A stretch of DNA of 64,000 nucleotides. Source: Massilia solisilvae (GTDB lineage Bacteria > Pseudomonadota > Gammaproteobacteria > Burkholderiales > Burkholderiaceae_D). The stretch lies in contig NZ_JANUGV010000005.1 in assembly GCF_024753215.1 (NCBI RefSeq), positions 124,001 to 188,000 of the forward strand, read 5' to 3'. The notes beneath the pieces are model-generated. The model worked only from the letters and a program-made list of their open reading frames with translations. It was not told where the DNA came from and ran no database searches. The translations under genes were made by a program, and so were the position numbers. Shown in pieces: positions 1 to 8,794 of the stretch; the stretch's first letter is position 1, and every line of letters begins with the position of its first letter.

Positions 1-673
1 TGATCGAAATGACGACCAGGTCTTCCAGCAAGGCCTCGACCAGGGCCTCGGCTGCCGAGATGTCACTAGCGCCATTTGCCTTCAGCCAGGCCGTCATCTC
101 GGTCGCGAAAAACCAGATCGCCGCCAGTGCCGGCGGGTGGTTGATCCCGATTTTCTTGAGCTGCCCCTGCTGGGTAAAGTGATTGGGAAAGTCTCGCCTC
201 AGGTCGCCCAGCGAGCTTGCCACGATGGCGCGGCGGTAGGCGGCGCGATCATAAAATGTCGGCCATACCTTGAATGGCTCGATCTCCTTGTCGCGCATGT
301 TGCGCAGGTCGGAATTCCTCAGGCAAGCCTCGACCGGAGGAAGCAGGTTCGTATGGTCGAGGTTTCTCAGCACAATGGCCAGTGCGGCCAGCGTGAACTG
401 CAAGGTCGTAATCCGCTGTTGGCCATCGATGATGTGCGCTTTTTCCACGCCGATCAGCTTTTTGCGCTCCTGGGGCTCCAGCACCACCGCGCCCATGAAG
501 TGTGGCGTGGGTTCGAGCTGCTCCAGTCTTGCTTCGGCTTTTTGCTGGATGTCCCACCATAGCCGCGCCCATTGGTCCTTCAGGCTCCACACATAGGCTC
601 GCTGGTAGAAAGGGACACAATATTGCCGTTCAGGCCTGAACAGCTGATGGACTGAGGTGCGCTCCGAATCCAC
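1..673 (-). CDS. DUF262 domain protein (GmrSD-like), 3' end beyond window
   Basis: Translating the minus strand from the GTG at 671-673 gives VDSERTSVHQLF, then PFYQRAYVW near residue 22 and HIIDGQQRITTLQ near residues 98-110. These are the hallmark motifs of DUF262, the ParB/Srx-fold nuclease/NTPase domain of GmrS in GmrSD-type modification-dependent restriction systems. The start is set by an AAGGAG five bases upstream of the GTG. The frame stays open to the window edge, so about 224 residues are visible and any DUF1524 (GmrD, HNH nuclease) part would lie outside. A defence role is inferred from the family; no partner gene is visible, and some DUF262 proteins have no proven restriction function. 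Confidence 0.85.
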   Translation of the reverse strand, partial: MDSERTSVHQLFRPERQYCVPFYQRAYVWSLKDQWARLWWDIQQKAEARLEQLEPTPHFMGAVVLEPQERKKLIGVEKAHIIDGQQRITTLQFTLAALAIVLRNLDHTNLLPPVEACLRNSDLRNMRDKEIEPFKVWPTFYDRAAYRRAIVASSLGDLRRDFPNHFTQQGQLKKIGINHPPALAAIWFFATEMTAWLKANGASDISAAEALVEALLEDLVVISI

Positions 674-696
674 GGTTTCTCCTTCAGGATATTCTT

Positions 697-725
697 TTTT
701 TATTTGGACCAGATCGCGGTGCCAA
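697..725 (-). promoter_or_regulatory. Possible sigma-70 promoter of the DUF262 gene
   Basis: On the minus strand, TTGGCA (720-725) is followed after 17 bases by TAAAAA (697-702), 24 bases before the GTG start. This lies in an AT-rich stretch unlike the flanking DNA. It is a consensus match only. Confidence 0.35.
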
Positions 726-794
726 TCCCCAGATTTTATCATCGGGGAAACTTCGAATTTGACGGCTACGCCCGCCTTTATCGGGTGAGCAGCA

Positions 795-1601
795 TTACGG
801 CAGCAGGATCGACAGCTCCTGCGCGCCCTTCTGCAGCACCGGCAGGAACTGATCGAGCATCTTGCGGTTCGACACCCGCGCCGCGTGCGCGCCGACGTTG
901 AGCGCCGCCAGCACATTGCCGCTGGCGCCGCGCACCGGCACGGCGATCGAACGCAGGCCGACTTCGAGCTCTTCCTCGACCATTGCGTAGCCCTGTTCGC
1001 GCACCCCGGCCAGGATCTCGCGCAGGCGCGCCTGCGACACCACCGTGCGGTCGGTCATCGCCTTGAGCGGCACGCGCTCGAAGTAGGCGTCCAGCTGCTC
1101 GGGCGGCAGGTGTGCCAGCAGCACGCGGCCCAGCGAGGTGCAGTAGGCCGGCAGCCGGCTGCCGGTGGTGAGCGAAACCGACATGATGCGCGAGGCCGCC
1201 GAACGCCCCACATACAGCACCTCGTCGTCCTGCAGCACGGCGAGCGAACACGATTCGCTGAGCGTGCGGCTGACCTGGTTCAGGTAGGGGTGGGCCGAGA
1301 CCGTGAGCGGCGTCGAGGACAGGTAGGAGTAGCCGAGCGTGAGCACCTTGGGCTTGAGCGCGTAGTGATTGCCGTCCACCTCGGCGTAGCCAAGTTCCAT
1401 CAAGGTATGCAGGCAGCGCCGCACCGAAGCGCGCGGAATGCCCGTGCGGTGGCTGATTTGCGCCATCGTCAGGCTGCGGCGCTGGTCGCTGAAGGCCTGC
1501 AGCACCGCCAGCCCGCGCGCCAGCGAGGTCATGAAGTTGGGGTCGTTGTGCGGCTGCTCGTCCTCGGCCTTGCCGTCGGTACTGGGATCTGCGCTGTTCA
1601 T
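795..1601 (-). CDS. pcaR: IclR-family regulator of the beta-ketoadipate pathway (PcaR/PcaU/PobR type)
   Basis: A 268-residue protein with an N-terminal winged helix-turn-helix starting around MTSLARGLAVLQAF and TGIPRASVRRCLHTL, followed by the IclR effector-binding domain. The N-terminal signature and the divergent position from pcaIJ match the PcaR/PcaU/PobR subgroup, which responds to beta-ketoadipate, protocatechuate or 4-hydroxybenzoate. The ATG at 1599-1601 is preferred over an upstream in-frame start near 1703 because GAGGAG lies just before it and because the longer form would run across the operator DNA. It probably controls pcaI-pcaJ-pcaT and itself from the shared 200-bp intergenic region. 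Its effector cannot be read from the sequence. Confidence 0.88.
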   Translation of the reverse strand: MNSADPSTDGKAEDEQPHNDPNFMTSLARGLAVLQAFSDQRRSLTMAQISHRTGIPRASVRRCLHTLMELGYAEVDGNHYALKPKVLTLGYSYLSSTPLTVSAHPYLNQVSRTLSESCSLAVLQDDEVLYVGRSAASRIMSVSLTTGSRLPAYCTSLGRVLLAHLPPEQLDAYFERVPLKAMTDRTVVSQARLREILAGVREQGYAMVEEELEVGLRSIAVPVRGASGNVLAALNVGAHAARVSNRKMLDQFLPVLQKGAQELSILLP

Positions 1602-1632
1602 ATTCTCCTCAGGAATCAAACTGTCAAATTGC

Positions 1633-1742
1633 GTTCGACAATCGAACACAATTTGTTGCGTCCGTCTTGACGCTTCAATCGTGCGGCTTCTAAACTTTGG
1701 CACAAATGGTTCTGCGATCGAACAATAGTGCGATCACCGAAC
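1633..1742. promoter_or_regulatory. Cluster of three 15-bp PcaR-type operator sites
   Basis: The pcaR-pcaI intergenic region carries GTTCGACAATCGAAC (1633-1647, a perfect GTTCGA-N3-TCGAAC palindrome), GTTCTGCGATCGAAC (1709-1723) and GTGCGATCACCGAAC (1728-1742). The arrangement and core resemble published PcaR/PcaU operators, which consist of a palindrome plus an extra related motif. The two right-hand sites overlap a possible pcaI promoter (TTGGCA at 1697-1702, AACAAT at 1721-1726). The left site lies about 30 bp before the pcaR start, which would suit autoregulation. Confidence 0.7.
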
Positions 1743-1802
1743 AGTGTCAACAGACGTCCCGCCCCACAGCATGACTGCGCGCCGCGGGGCCGGAGGTCCC
1801 CA

Positions 1803-2471
1803 GTGATTAACAAGCTTTCCCCGTCGCTCGAAGCGGCGGTCGCCGGCGTGCATGACGGCGCCACCGTGCTGATCGGCGGTTTCGGCACCGCCGGCCAGCC
1901 GGCCGAGCTCATCGACGCCCTGATCGCCCAGGGCGCGCGCGATCTCACCATCGTCAACAACAACGCCGGCAACGGCGAGACGGGCCTGGCCGCGCTGCTC
2001 AGGGCGCGCCGCGTGCGCAAGATCATCTGCTCGTTCCCGCGCCAGGCCGATTCGCAGGTGTTCGATGCGCTGTACCGCGCCGGCGAGGTCGAGCTGGAGC
2101 TGACCCCGCAGGGCAACCTGGCCGAGCGCATCCGCGCCGCCGGCGCCGGCATCGGCGGCTTCTTCACGCCCACCGGCTACGGCACCCGCCTGGCCGAGGG
2201 CAAGGAGACGCGCGTCATCGACGGCAAGCACTATGTGTTCGAGACCCCGATCCACGCCGACTTCGCGCTCATCAAGGCGCATCGCGGCGACCGCTGGGGC
2301 AACCTCACCTATCGCAAGACCGCCCGCAACTTCGGGCCGATCATGGCCATGGCCGCGCGCTGTGCGATCGCGCAGGTGAACGAAGTGGTGGAACTGGGGC
2401 AGCTCGATCCCGAGGCGATCGTCACCCCGGGTATTTTCGTGCAGCGCGTGGTGCTGCAGGGAGCGGCATGA
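1803..2471 (+). CDS. pcaI: 3-oxoadipate CoA-transferase subunit A
   Basis: A 222-residue CoA-transferase family I subunit A with the glycine-rich GATVLIGGFGTAGQP near the N-terminus and the NNNAGNG stretch typical of PcaI/SCOT-A. With PcaJ it moves CoA from succinyl-CoA to 3-oxoadipate, the penultimate step of the protocatechuate/catechol beta-ketoadipate pathway. The GTG at 1803 is chosen because GGAGGT sits five bases upstream and VINKLSPSLEAA aligns with the usual family start; the frame extends further upstream into operator DNA. The stop overlaps the pcaJ start (ATGA), which implies translational coupling. Confidence 0.93.
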   Translation: MINKLSPSLEAAVAGVHDGATVLIGGFGTAGQPAELIDALIAQGARDLTIVNNNAGNGETGLAALLRARRVRKIICSFPRQADSQVFDALYRAGEVELELTPQGNLAERIRAAGAGIGGFFTPTGYGTRLAEGKETRVIDGKHYVFETPIHADFALIKAHRGDRWGNLTYRKTARNFGPIMAMAARCAIAQVNEVVELGQLDPEAIVTPGIFVQRVVLQGAA

Positions 2472-3115
2472 TGCAGCGCCTGACCCGCGACCAGATCGCC
2501 GCCCGCGTGGCGCGCGACATCCCCGAAGGCGCCTACGTCAACCTGGGCATCGGCCTGCCGACCATGGTGACCAAACACCTGCCGGCCGGCCTGGACATCT
2601 TCCTGCACAGCGAGAACGGCCTGCTCGGCATGGGCCCGCCGCCCGCGCCGGGCCAGGAAGACGAAGACCTGATCAACGCCGGCAAGCAGCCGGTGACGCT
2701 GCTGCCTGGGGGCGCCTATTTCCACCACGCCGACTCGTTCGCGATGATGCGCGGCGGGCACCTGGACATCTGCGTGCTGGGCGCCTTCCAGGTCTCGGCG
2801 CGCGGTGACCTGGCCAATTGGCACACCGGCGCGCCGGACGCGATTCCGGCGGTGGGCGGCGCCATGGACCTGGCGATCGGCGCCAAGCGCGTGTTCGTGA
2901 TGATGGAGCACCTGACCAAGGACGGCGCCAGCAAGATCGTCGCCGAGTGCACCTATCCGCTGACCGGGGTGGGCTGCGTGAGCCGCATCTACACCGACCT
3001 GGCAGTCATCGACGTGACCGCGCGCGGCATGGTGGTGCGCGAGATGGTCGAGGGCTTGGGCCTGGACGAACTGCAGCGCATGACCGGCGTGCCGCTCGCT
3101 TATGAAGCCTTGTAA
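2468..3115 (+). CDS. pcaJ: 3-oxoadipate CoA-transferase subunit B
   Basis: A 215-residue CoA-transferase subunit B. The active-site glutamate lies in the SENG motif (HSENGLLGMGP), which forms the glutamyl-CoA thioester intermediate. Later segments such as YPLTGVGCVSRIYTDLAV match SCOT-B and PcaJ. It overlaps pcaI by four bases, so the two subunits are probably made in equal amounts. The pathway role is supported by the linked pcaR and MHS transporter, although subfamily members that act on acetoacetate look alike. Confidence 0.93.
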   Translation: MMQRLTRDQIAARVARDIPEGAYVNLGIGLPTMVTKHLPAGLDIFLHSENGLLGMGPPPAPGQEDEDLINAGKQPVTLLPGGAYFHHADSFAMMRGGHLDICVLGAFQVSARGDLANWHTGAPDAIPAVGGAMDLAIGAKRVFVMMEHLTKDGASKIVAECTYPLTGVGCVSRIYTDLAVIDVTARGMVVREMVEGLGLDELQRMTGVPLAYEAL

Positions 3116-3224
3116 GGCATTGCAGCGCGGTGGCAGGCGCCACACGCTGCGTACGACGTGCGCGCGCGCAGGGCAAGCCTGAGCCCGCCTCGACATTTTT
3201 CAAAACAAGTATCCGGAGACAGGA

Positions 3225-4526
3225 ATGGCAAGGCAAGACAACACCCCCCAGAAAACCACGCAGGAGCTCACGCCCGCGCAGCGCGTGTTTGCAATCGTCG
3301 GCGCATCGTCGGGCAACCTGGTCGAGTGGTTCGACTTCTACATCTACTCGTTCTGCGCGCTGTACTTCTCGTCGCAGTTCTTCCCCAAGGGCGATCCGAC
3401 CTCGCAGCTGCTCAACACCGCCGGCATCTTCGCCGCCGGCTTCCTGATGCGTCCCGTCGGCGGCTGGCTGTTCGGCCGCATCGGCGACCGCTACGGCCGC
3501 CGCAAATCGATGCTGATCTCGGTGCTGATGATGTGCGGCGGCTCGCTGCTCATCGCCGTGCTGCCGACCTATAACCAGATCGGCAACGCGGCACCGCTGC
3601 TGCTGCTCATCGCGCGCCTGTTCCAGGGCCTGTCGGTCGGCGGCGAGTACGGCACCAGCGCGACCTACATGTCCGAGGTCGCCCAGTCCGGCAAGAAGGG
3701 CTTTTACGCGTCGTTCCAGTACGTCACGCTGATCGGCGGCCAGCTGGTGGCGCTGCTGGTGCTGGTGACCCTGCAGCAGATCCTGACCGAGGCCGAGCTC
3801 AAGGCCTACGGCTGGCGCATCCCGTTCGCGATCGGCGCGGCCACCGCGGTGGTCTCGCTGTACCTGCGCAGCTCGCTGCACGAAACCACCACCGAGGAGA
3901 CCCGCAAGAGCAAGGGCGCCGGCCGCATCAGCACGCTGCTGCAGCACAAGCGCGCATTCGTCACAGTGCTCGGCTTCACCGCAGGCGGCTCGCTGATCTT
4001 CTACGCGTTCACCACCTACATGCAAAAGTACCTGGTCAACACGGTGGGCATGACCAAGGAAACCGCGAGCGCCACGATGACCGTCGCGCTGCTGGCGTAC
4101 GCGGCCATGCAACCGCTGTTCGGCCTGCTGTCCGACCGCATCGGCCGGCGCGCGTCCATGCTGTGGTTCGGCGGCCTGGCCACCGTTTGCACCGCGCCGA
4201 TCTTCTTTGCGCTGCGCGGGGTGCAGAGCCCGGTCACCGCCTGCCTGCTCATCATCGGCGCGCTGGCCATCGTCAGCCTGTACACCTCGATCAGCGGCCT
4301 GATCAAGGCCGAGATGTTCCCGATCGAAGTGCGCGCGCTGGGCGTGGGCCTGTCGTACGCGGTCGCCAACGCGATCTTCGGCGGCTCGGCCGAGTACGTG
4401 GCGCTGTGGTTCAAGTCGGCCGGCATGGAACAGAACTTCTACTGGTACGTGAGCGGCATGTGCGCGCTGGCCTTCGTGGTCGCGTTCAAGATGCCCGACC
4501 CGGGCAAGTCGGGCCTGCTGAAATAA
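3225..4526 (+). CDS. pcaT: MFS metabolite:H+ symporter, probable dicarboxylate/beta-ketoadipate permease
   Basis: A 433-residue, 12-segment major facilitator of the MHS (KgtP/PcaT/ProP) subfamily. It begins with the family signature [14 protein letters not shown] near residue 25, has the loop 2-3 motif [12 protein letters not shown] near residue 85, and [13 protein letters not shown] after segment 4. It lies 109 bp after pcaJ with GGAGACAGGA before the ATG, and a strong terminator follows, so it closes the pca operon. In Pseudomonas the equivalent gene is pcaT, encoding beta-ketoadipate uptake. The exact substrate (alpha-ketoglutarate, protocatechuate or beta-ketoadipate) is inferred from position. 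Confidence 0.82.
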   Translation: MARQDNTPQKTTQELTPAQRVFAIVGASSGNLVEWFDFYIYSFCALYFSSQFFPKGDPTSQLLNTAGIFAAGFLMRPVGGWLFGRIGDRYGRRKSMLISVLMMCGGSLLIAVLPTYNQIGNAAPLLLLIARLFQGLSVGGEYGTSATYMSEVAQSGKKGFYASFQYVTLIGGQLVALLVLVTLQQILTEAELKAYGWRIPFAIGAATAVVSLYLRSSLHETTTEETRKSKGAGRISTLLQHKRAFVTVLGFTAGGSLIFYAFTTYMQKYLVNTVGMTKETASATMTVALLAYAAMQPLFGLLSDRIGRRASMLWFGGLATVCTAPIFFALRGVQSPVTACLLIIGALAIVSLYTSISGLIKAEMFPIEVRALGVGLSYAVANAIFGGSAEYVALWFKSAGMEQNFYWYVSGMCALAFVVAFKMPDPGKSGLLK

Positions 4527-4565
4527 CGCCAGCGGCGCGGTGCGCGCCGCAACCAATCTCTCCTG

Positions 4566-4600
4566 CGGGTGTCGCCTTCGTGGCGGCACCCGTTTTTTTT
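4566..4600 (+). terminator. Rho-independent terminator of the pca operon
   Basis: A stem CGGGTG-t-CGCC / GGCG-g-CACCCG with loop TTCGT (4566-4592) is followed directly by eight T (4593-4600), 40 bases after the transporter stop. Confidence 0.9.
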
Positions 4601-4660
4601 GTCGGTGTGCGGCCGATGATGGCCGCGCTTTCCGGTCAAAGCAGGTAAGGAGGGCGCATC

Positions 4661-5578
4661 ATGCACATGATGGACGAATGGCCGGCGCTGCCATACAGCC
4701 AGTGGAAGGACACGCTGGCGACCCTGCATTTGTGGACGCAGGTCGTCGGCAAGGTCAAGCTGGGCCTCATGCCGTGGACGAACCATTCCTGGCACGTGAC
4801 CTTGTTCCTTACCGCGCGCGGCATGAGCACGCTGCCGGTGCCATACGGCCTGCGCAGCTTCCAGATCGATTTCGATTTCATCGACCACGTCTTGCGCATC
4901 GAGACCGCGGACGGGGCCACGCGCCTGCTGCCGCTGCGGCCGCAGCCGGTCGCGCATTTCTATCGCGACTTGCTGTTCACGCTCGACGAGCTCGGGCTAC
5001 CCGTCAAAATCCGGCCGATGCCCAACGAGATCCCGGACGCGATCCCGTGCGACCAGGACCACGTGCACAGGGCTTACGACGGCGACTACGCCAACCGCTG
5101 CTGGCAGGCGATGCTGCACGCGCAGCGGGTGTTCGGGCGCTTTCGGGCCGGTTTTCGCGGCAAGTGCAGCCCGGTGCACTTCTTCTGGGGCAGCTTCGAC
5201 CTGGCGGTCACGCGCTTTTCGGGACGGCGCGCGCCGCCGCATCCCGGCGGCGTGCCGCACCTGCCGGACTGGGTCGCGCGCGAAGCCTATTCGCAGGAAG
5301 TGAGCAGCTGCGGCTTCTGGCCGGGCGGCCCTGCCTTGCCCGAGCCGGTGTTCTATTCGTATGCCTACCCGGAGCCGGCGGGCTTTGCCGATGCGGCCAT
5401 CGCGCCGGCCGCTGCCTATTTCCACCCGCAGCTGCGCGAATTCGTGCTGCCCTACGAAGCGGTGCGCGAGGCGCCGTCGCCCGACGACATGCTGATGGAA
5501 TTTTGTCAGAGCACCTATGAGGCTGCGGCCAGGCTGGCCAACTGGAACCGCGCCGAGCTCGAGGGCGTGCCCCGCTAG
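4661..5578 (+). CDS. DUF5996 family protein
   Basis: A 305-residue soluble protein that opens with WPALPYSQWKDTLATLHLWTQ and contains PWTNHSWHVTLFLTARG, FHPQLREFVLPYE and CSPVHFFWGSFDLAVTRFSGR. This conserved pattern belongs to the DUF5996 family. No signal peptide or membrane segment is visible. A textbook AAGGAGG lies seven bases before the ATG. The function is unknown. The many conserved Trp, His and Phe residues (HFFWGSFD) suggest a ligand-binding or enzymatic fold, but no reaction can be assigned. It is convergent with the next gene, and the stop codons overlap. Confidence 0.8.
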   Translation: MHMMDEWPALPYSQWKDTLATLHLWTQVVGKVKLGLMPWTNHSWHVTLFLTARGMSTLPVPYGLRSFQIDFDFIDHVLRIETADGATRLLPLRPQPVAHFYRDLLFTLDELGLPVKIRPMPNEIPDAIPCDQDHVHRAYDGDYANRCWQAMLHAQRVFGRFRAGFRGKCSPVHFFWGSFDLAVTRFSGRRAPPHPGGVPHLPDWVAREAYSQEVSSCGFWPGGPALPEPVFYSYAYPEPAGFADAAIAPAAAYFHPQLREFVLPYEAVREAPSPDDMLMEFCQSTYEAAARLANWNRAELEGVPR

Positions 5579-6027
5579 CGCAGCATGTCGATGTGCATGA
5601 TCCCGTCCTCGTCGTACGGTTCGGAGATCGTCTGGAAGCCGAAGCTCTGGTAGAACTTTTCGAGGTACTGCTGAGCGCCGATCTTGATGCGGTGTCCCGG
5701 ATGCAGGCGCTCTGCGCACTCGATCCCGCGCGCCAGCAGCGCGCGCCCGGCACCGGTGCCGCGCGCGGCCTGGGTGGTCAGCACGCGGCCGATCGACATC
5801 TCGTCGTATTTGGCGCCCGGCGCCAGCACGCGCAGGTAGGCCGCCAGTTCACGCCTGCCATCGTCCGTGCGCCAGCCAAGCAGGTGGTGCGCGCCGATGT
5901 CCAGGCCGTCGAAGTCGTTATAAAAGCACTGCTGTTCGAGCACGAACACCTGCTGGCGCTGCGCCAGCACCTCATACAGTTCCACGTTGGTCAGTTCGTG
6001 GAAGCTGCGCCACTGCCATTCGATCAT
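5575..6027 (-). CDS. ElaA-like GNAT family N-acetyltransferase
   Basis: A 150-residue single GNAT domain. The N-terminus MIEWQWRSFHELTNVELYEVLAQRQ and VFVLEQQCFY are typical of E. coli ElaA. The acetyl-CoA-binding loop is GRVLTTQAARGTGAGRALL near residue 85. The ATG at 6025-6027 is the standard family start; a longer in-frame start near 6090 would overlap the end of the upstream gene. GGAAAA lies upstream. The acceptor substrate of ElaA proteins is unknown. It follows the amidohydrolase gene by 13 bases on the same strand, so co-transcription with gshA and the amidohydrolase is likely. Confidence 0.85.
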   Translation of the reverse strand: MIEWQWRSFHELTNVELYEVLAQRQQVFVLEQQCFYNDFDGLDIGAHHLLGWRTDDGRRELAAYLRVLAPGAKYDEMSIGRVLTTQAARGTGAGRALLARGIECAERLHPGHRIKIGAQQYLEKFYQSFGFQTISEPYDEDGIMHIDMLR

Positions 6028-6040
6028 GTGTTTTCCGTTG

Positions 6041-7084
6041 TCAGGCCGCCGTCTCGAAGCCTTCGAGCACGTTGACGGTGTTGATGCCAAGTTCCGCGAT
6101 CGCGCTGCCGCCCTCCATCATGAAGGCCGTCGGCAGCCCGAGGTGGGCGATGCGCTCGCCGATGCGCAGGAAGTCGCTCGTGGACAACGCCACGCGCGAC
6201 GCCGGGTCGCCGGCAAAGCCGTCCACGCCAAGCGAGACGACCAGCGCATCCGCCCCGTATGCATTGATCTTGATGCAGGCCGTCTCCAGCGCTGCGAACC
6301 ACTGCGCGGTGCTGGCGCCGGCCGGCAGCGGCACGTTCATGTTGTAGCCCAGGCCCTCGCCTTCGCCGGTTTCGTCCGCATGCCCGAGGTAGAACGGGTA
6401 TTCGGTGCGAGGGTCGCCGTGGACCGACACGAACAAGACGTCGTTGCGGCGGTAGAAGATGCTTTGGGTGCCGTTGCCGTGGTGGTAGTCGATGTCGAGG
6501 ATCGCCACGCGCGCCGCGCCATCGTCCAGCAGGTGCTGGGCCGCCAGCGCGGCGTTGTTCAGGAAGCAGTACCCGCCGAAGAAATCGGCGCCGGCATGGT
6601 GCCCGGGCGGGCGCGTGAGCGCGAACGTGGAGCGCTCGCCCAGGCGCAGCGCGTGCGCGGCGTTGACCGCGCAGTCGGCCCCGGTCTTGGCTGCGATCCA
6701 GGTGCCGGCCGACAGCGGCGTGCCGCTGTCCATCGAGTACAGGCCCAGGCGGGCGCAGAAGTTGTCGGGCTCGATGTCGTCGCGCAGCGTGCGCACCGGC
6801 CAGACGGCGGGAAAGGCGTCCTTGTCGGCGTTGGCGGGGTCCAGCGCAGTCCACTCGCTCCACGCATTGCGCAAAAAGTGCAGGTAGCGCGGCGTGTGGA
6901 TGCGTTCGAGCGAGACCAGCGGCACGCCATGCGGCGTGACGATGCGGCCAAGGCCGCGCCGCTCGAATTCGGCCAGCACCAGGCTGGCCCGCTCGGGCTT
7001 CTCCGAACACGGCACCAGCTCGCCCCGGTGGATTTCCAGGCGCGGCCGGTGCTGGGCGTGGTGTTCGTTGAAAAAGGTGAGCAA
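6041..7084 (-). CDS. Acetylpolyamine amidohydrolase-like HDAC-superfamily protein with Tyr-to-Ser change
   Basis: A 347-residue class II histone-deacetylase-like protein. It has the charge-relay histidines His162-His163 (RPPGHHAG), predicted zinc ligands Asp199 and His201 (DIDYHHGNGTQ) and Asp288 (SLGVDGFAGDP). The N-terminal LEIHRGELVPCSEKPERA is typical of bacterial acetylpolyamine amidohydrolases. The transition-state tyrosine of the EGGY motif is replaced by serine (MEGGSAIAELG, Ser327); the codon reads AGC. Either activity is altered or the family here uses a different residue. No ATG fits in frame near the family start, so a TTG at 7082-7084 with GAGG upstream is used. It lies 18 bp after gshA, so the two are probably co-transcribed. 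Confidence 0.85.
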   Translation of the reverse strand: MLTFFNEHHAQHRPRLEIHRGELVPCSEKPERASLVLAEFERRGLGRIVTPHGVPLVSLERIHTPRYLHFLRNAWSEWTALDPANADKDAFPAVWPVRTLRDDIEPDNFCARLGLYSMDSGTPLSAGTWIAAKTGADCAVNAAHALRLGERSTFALTRPPGHHAGADFFGGYCFLNNAALAAQHLLDDGAARVAILDIDYHHGNGTQSIFYRRNDVLFVSVHGDPRTEYPFYLGHADETGEGEGLGYNMNVPLPAGASTAQWFAALETACIKINAYGADALVVSLGVDGFAGDPASRVALSTSDFLRIGERIAHLGLPTAFMMEGGSAIAELGINTVNVLEGFETAA

Positions 7085-7102
7085 GTCATCCTCGCGGCGT
7101 GA

Positions 7103-8692
7103 TTATTCGCCGCATAGTGTACTGCTGTTGTATTTGGCGACAAAGTCGTCGAAGCTGCCGGTGTCGGACTGTTCGATGACCGCCTGCTCCGCCAGCGAGG
7201 CCGACGCCATCTCGAGGAACATCGCTTCCTCGGCCGGCATCAACGCGGTCTCGCGGAACCAGGCCGCGTGCAGCTGGCTTTGCTGCAGGCCGAACTTGTT
7301 GGCCGAGCCGAGCGCGCGCACTTCGTCCAGCACGCGTGCCGACGGCGTCTTGGACGGGTCCTCGACCTTGGCCTTTTGCACGGCCAGCGAGGCCTCGTGC
7401 ACCGGCTCGTCGAACTGGGTGTCGAGCAGCTTGGCCACCGGGCGGATGCGCTCGATCAGTTCCATCGCCCATTCCACCAGCGGCACTTCCTTGCCGTCTT
7501 TGGTCAGCGTCAGGCCCGGCTTGCGGCCTTCCTTGACGGTGCGCGCGAAGTTGGACGCGTGGACCTGGCCGTCGGCCGCGCTGATGAAGGGGCTCTCTTC
7601 CAGCGCGCAGAACAGCAGGAAGGCGTCGAGGAAGCGGCCGGCCTCCAGCGAGATGCCGACCGGCTCGAACGGATCGACGTCCATGCAGCGCACCTCGATG
7701 TACTGCACGCCGCGGCGGCACAGCGCCTGCACCGGGCGCTCGCCGGTGCGGATCACGCGCTTGGGACGGATCGTCGAATAGTATTCGTTCTCGATCTGCA
7801 GCACGTTGGTGGACAGCTGAATCCACTCGCCGTCCTTCTTGGTGCCGAGCGCCGCGTACGGCTCGTACGGGCGGTTGACCGCGTCCATCAGCGAGGTGAC
7901 GTAGCTTTCCAGGCTGTTTTCGTGCGGGCGCAGGCCGGACTGGGCGTCGTTCTGGTAGCCCAGGTCGCTCATGCGCAGGCTGGTGGCGTACGGCAGGTAC
8001 AGGGTGTCGTCCGACAGCGGCTCGAGGTTGTGCGGACGGTCGCGCAGGAAGCTCTTGTTCAGCACCGGCGAGGCGCCGAACAGGTACATCAGCAGCCAGC
8101 TGTGGCGGCGGAAGTTGCGGATCGTCGCGATGTAGCTCTCGGACTGGAAGTCGCGCAGCGCCGAGCGCCGCTCTTCCATTACGCCTTCGTTCACCGCCAG
8201 CACCTGCCACAGCTTTTCGGGCAGCGAATAGTTGTAGTGGATGCCGGCGATGCACTGCATCGCCTTCCCGTAGCGCAGGGCCAGGCCGCGCCGGTACACG
8301 TGCTTGAGCATCCCGATGTGCGACTTGCCGTACCAGGCGATCTCGATGTCGGAATCCGGCGGCAGCTCGCACGGCATCGACTGGCTCCACAGCAGCTCGC
8401 CGCCCAGCCGCGCGTACGCGAAGCGGTGGATCGTGTCGAGCCGGTGCAGGGTCAGCGCGATGTCGTGCTCCGCCGGCGTGATGAACTCGAGCAGCGCCTC
8501 GGCATAGTCGGTGGTGATTTGCGGATGCGTCAGCGCCGATCCGAGTGCGAGCGGATGCGGGGTGTGCGCCAGGTGGCCGTGCTGGTCGACGCGCAACGTC
8601 TCGCGTTCGATGCCGCGCAGGCCCTGGCCCAGCAGGGAGCGGTGTGCATCGTCGTCAAGCAGGGCCAGGCGGCGGGTCAGTTGGTTCGACAC
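7103..8692 (-). CDS. gshA: Glutamate-cysteine ligase, type 1
   Basis: A 529-residue protein of the proteobacterial GshA type (E. coli 518 residues), catalysing ATP-dependent gamma-glutamylcysteine formation, the first step of glutathione synthesis. Diagnostic stretches are GIERETLRV near the N-terminus, [21 protein letters not shown] and [12 protein letters not shown]. The start is a GTG (8690-8692) with an AAGGAA about eight bases upstream. It heads a likely minus-strand operon with the amidohydrolase-like gene and the ElaA-like gene. Confidence 0.95.
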   Translation of the reverse strand: MSNQLTRRLALLDDDAHRSLLGQGLRGIERETLRVDQHGHLAHTPHPLALGSALTHPQITTDYAEALLEFITPAEHDIALTLHRLDTIHRFAYARLGGELLWSQSMPCELPPDSDIEIAWYGKSHIGMLKHVYRRGLALRYGKAMQCIAGIHYNYSLPEKLWQVLAVNEGVMEERRSALRDFQSESYIATIRNFRRHSWLLMYLFGASPVLNKSFLRDRPHNLEPLSDDTLYLPYATSLRMSDLGYQNDAQSGLRPHENSLESYVTSLMDAVNRPYEPYAALGTKKDGEWIQLSTNVLQIENEYYSTIRPKRVIRTGERPVQALCRRGVQYIEVRCMDVDPFEPVGISLEAGRFLDAFLLFCALEESPFISAADGQVHASNFARTVKEGRKPGLTLTKDGKEVPLVEWAMELIERIRPVAKLLDTQFDEPVHEASLAVQKAKVEDPSKTPSARVLDEVRALGSANKFGLQQSQLHAAWFRETALMPAEEAMFLEMASASLAEQAVIEQSDTGSFDDFVAKYNSSTLCGE

Positions 8693-8794
8693 GGGATGTT
8701 TCCTTTCTTTTACTGCCTAATCAGTGGCGCCAAGAGTAACCGAAAATCGCCGGCTGCGTCGGGCACCCCTCAAGTTCACAATCTTGACAAAATG

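Noticed and set aside
3006..4589. A 527-codon frame on the minus strand
   Set aside because: Antisense to the MHS transporter; Arg/His/Gln-rich shadow.
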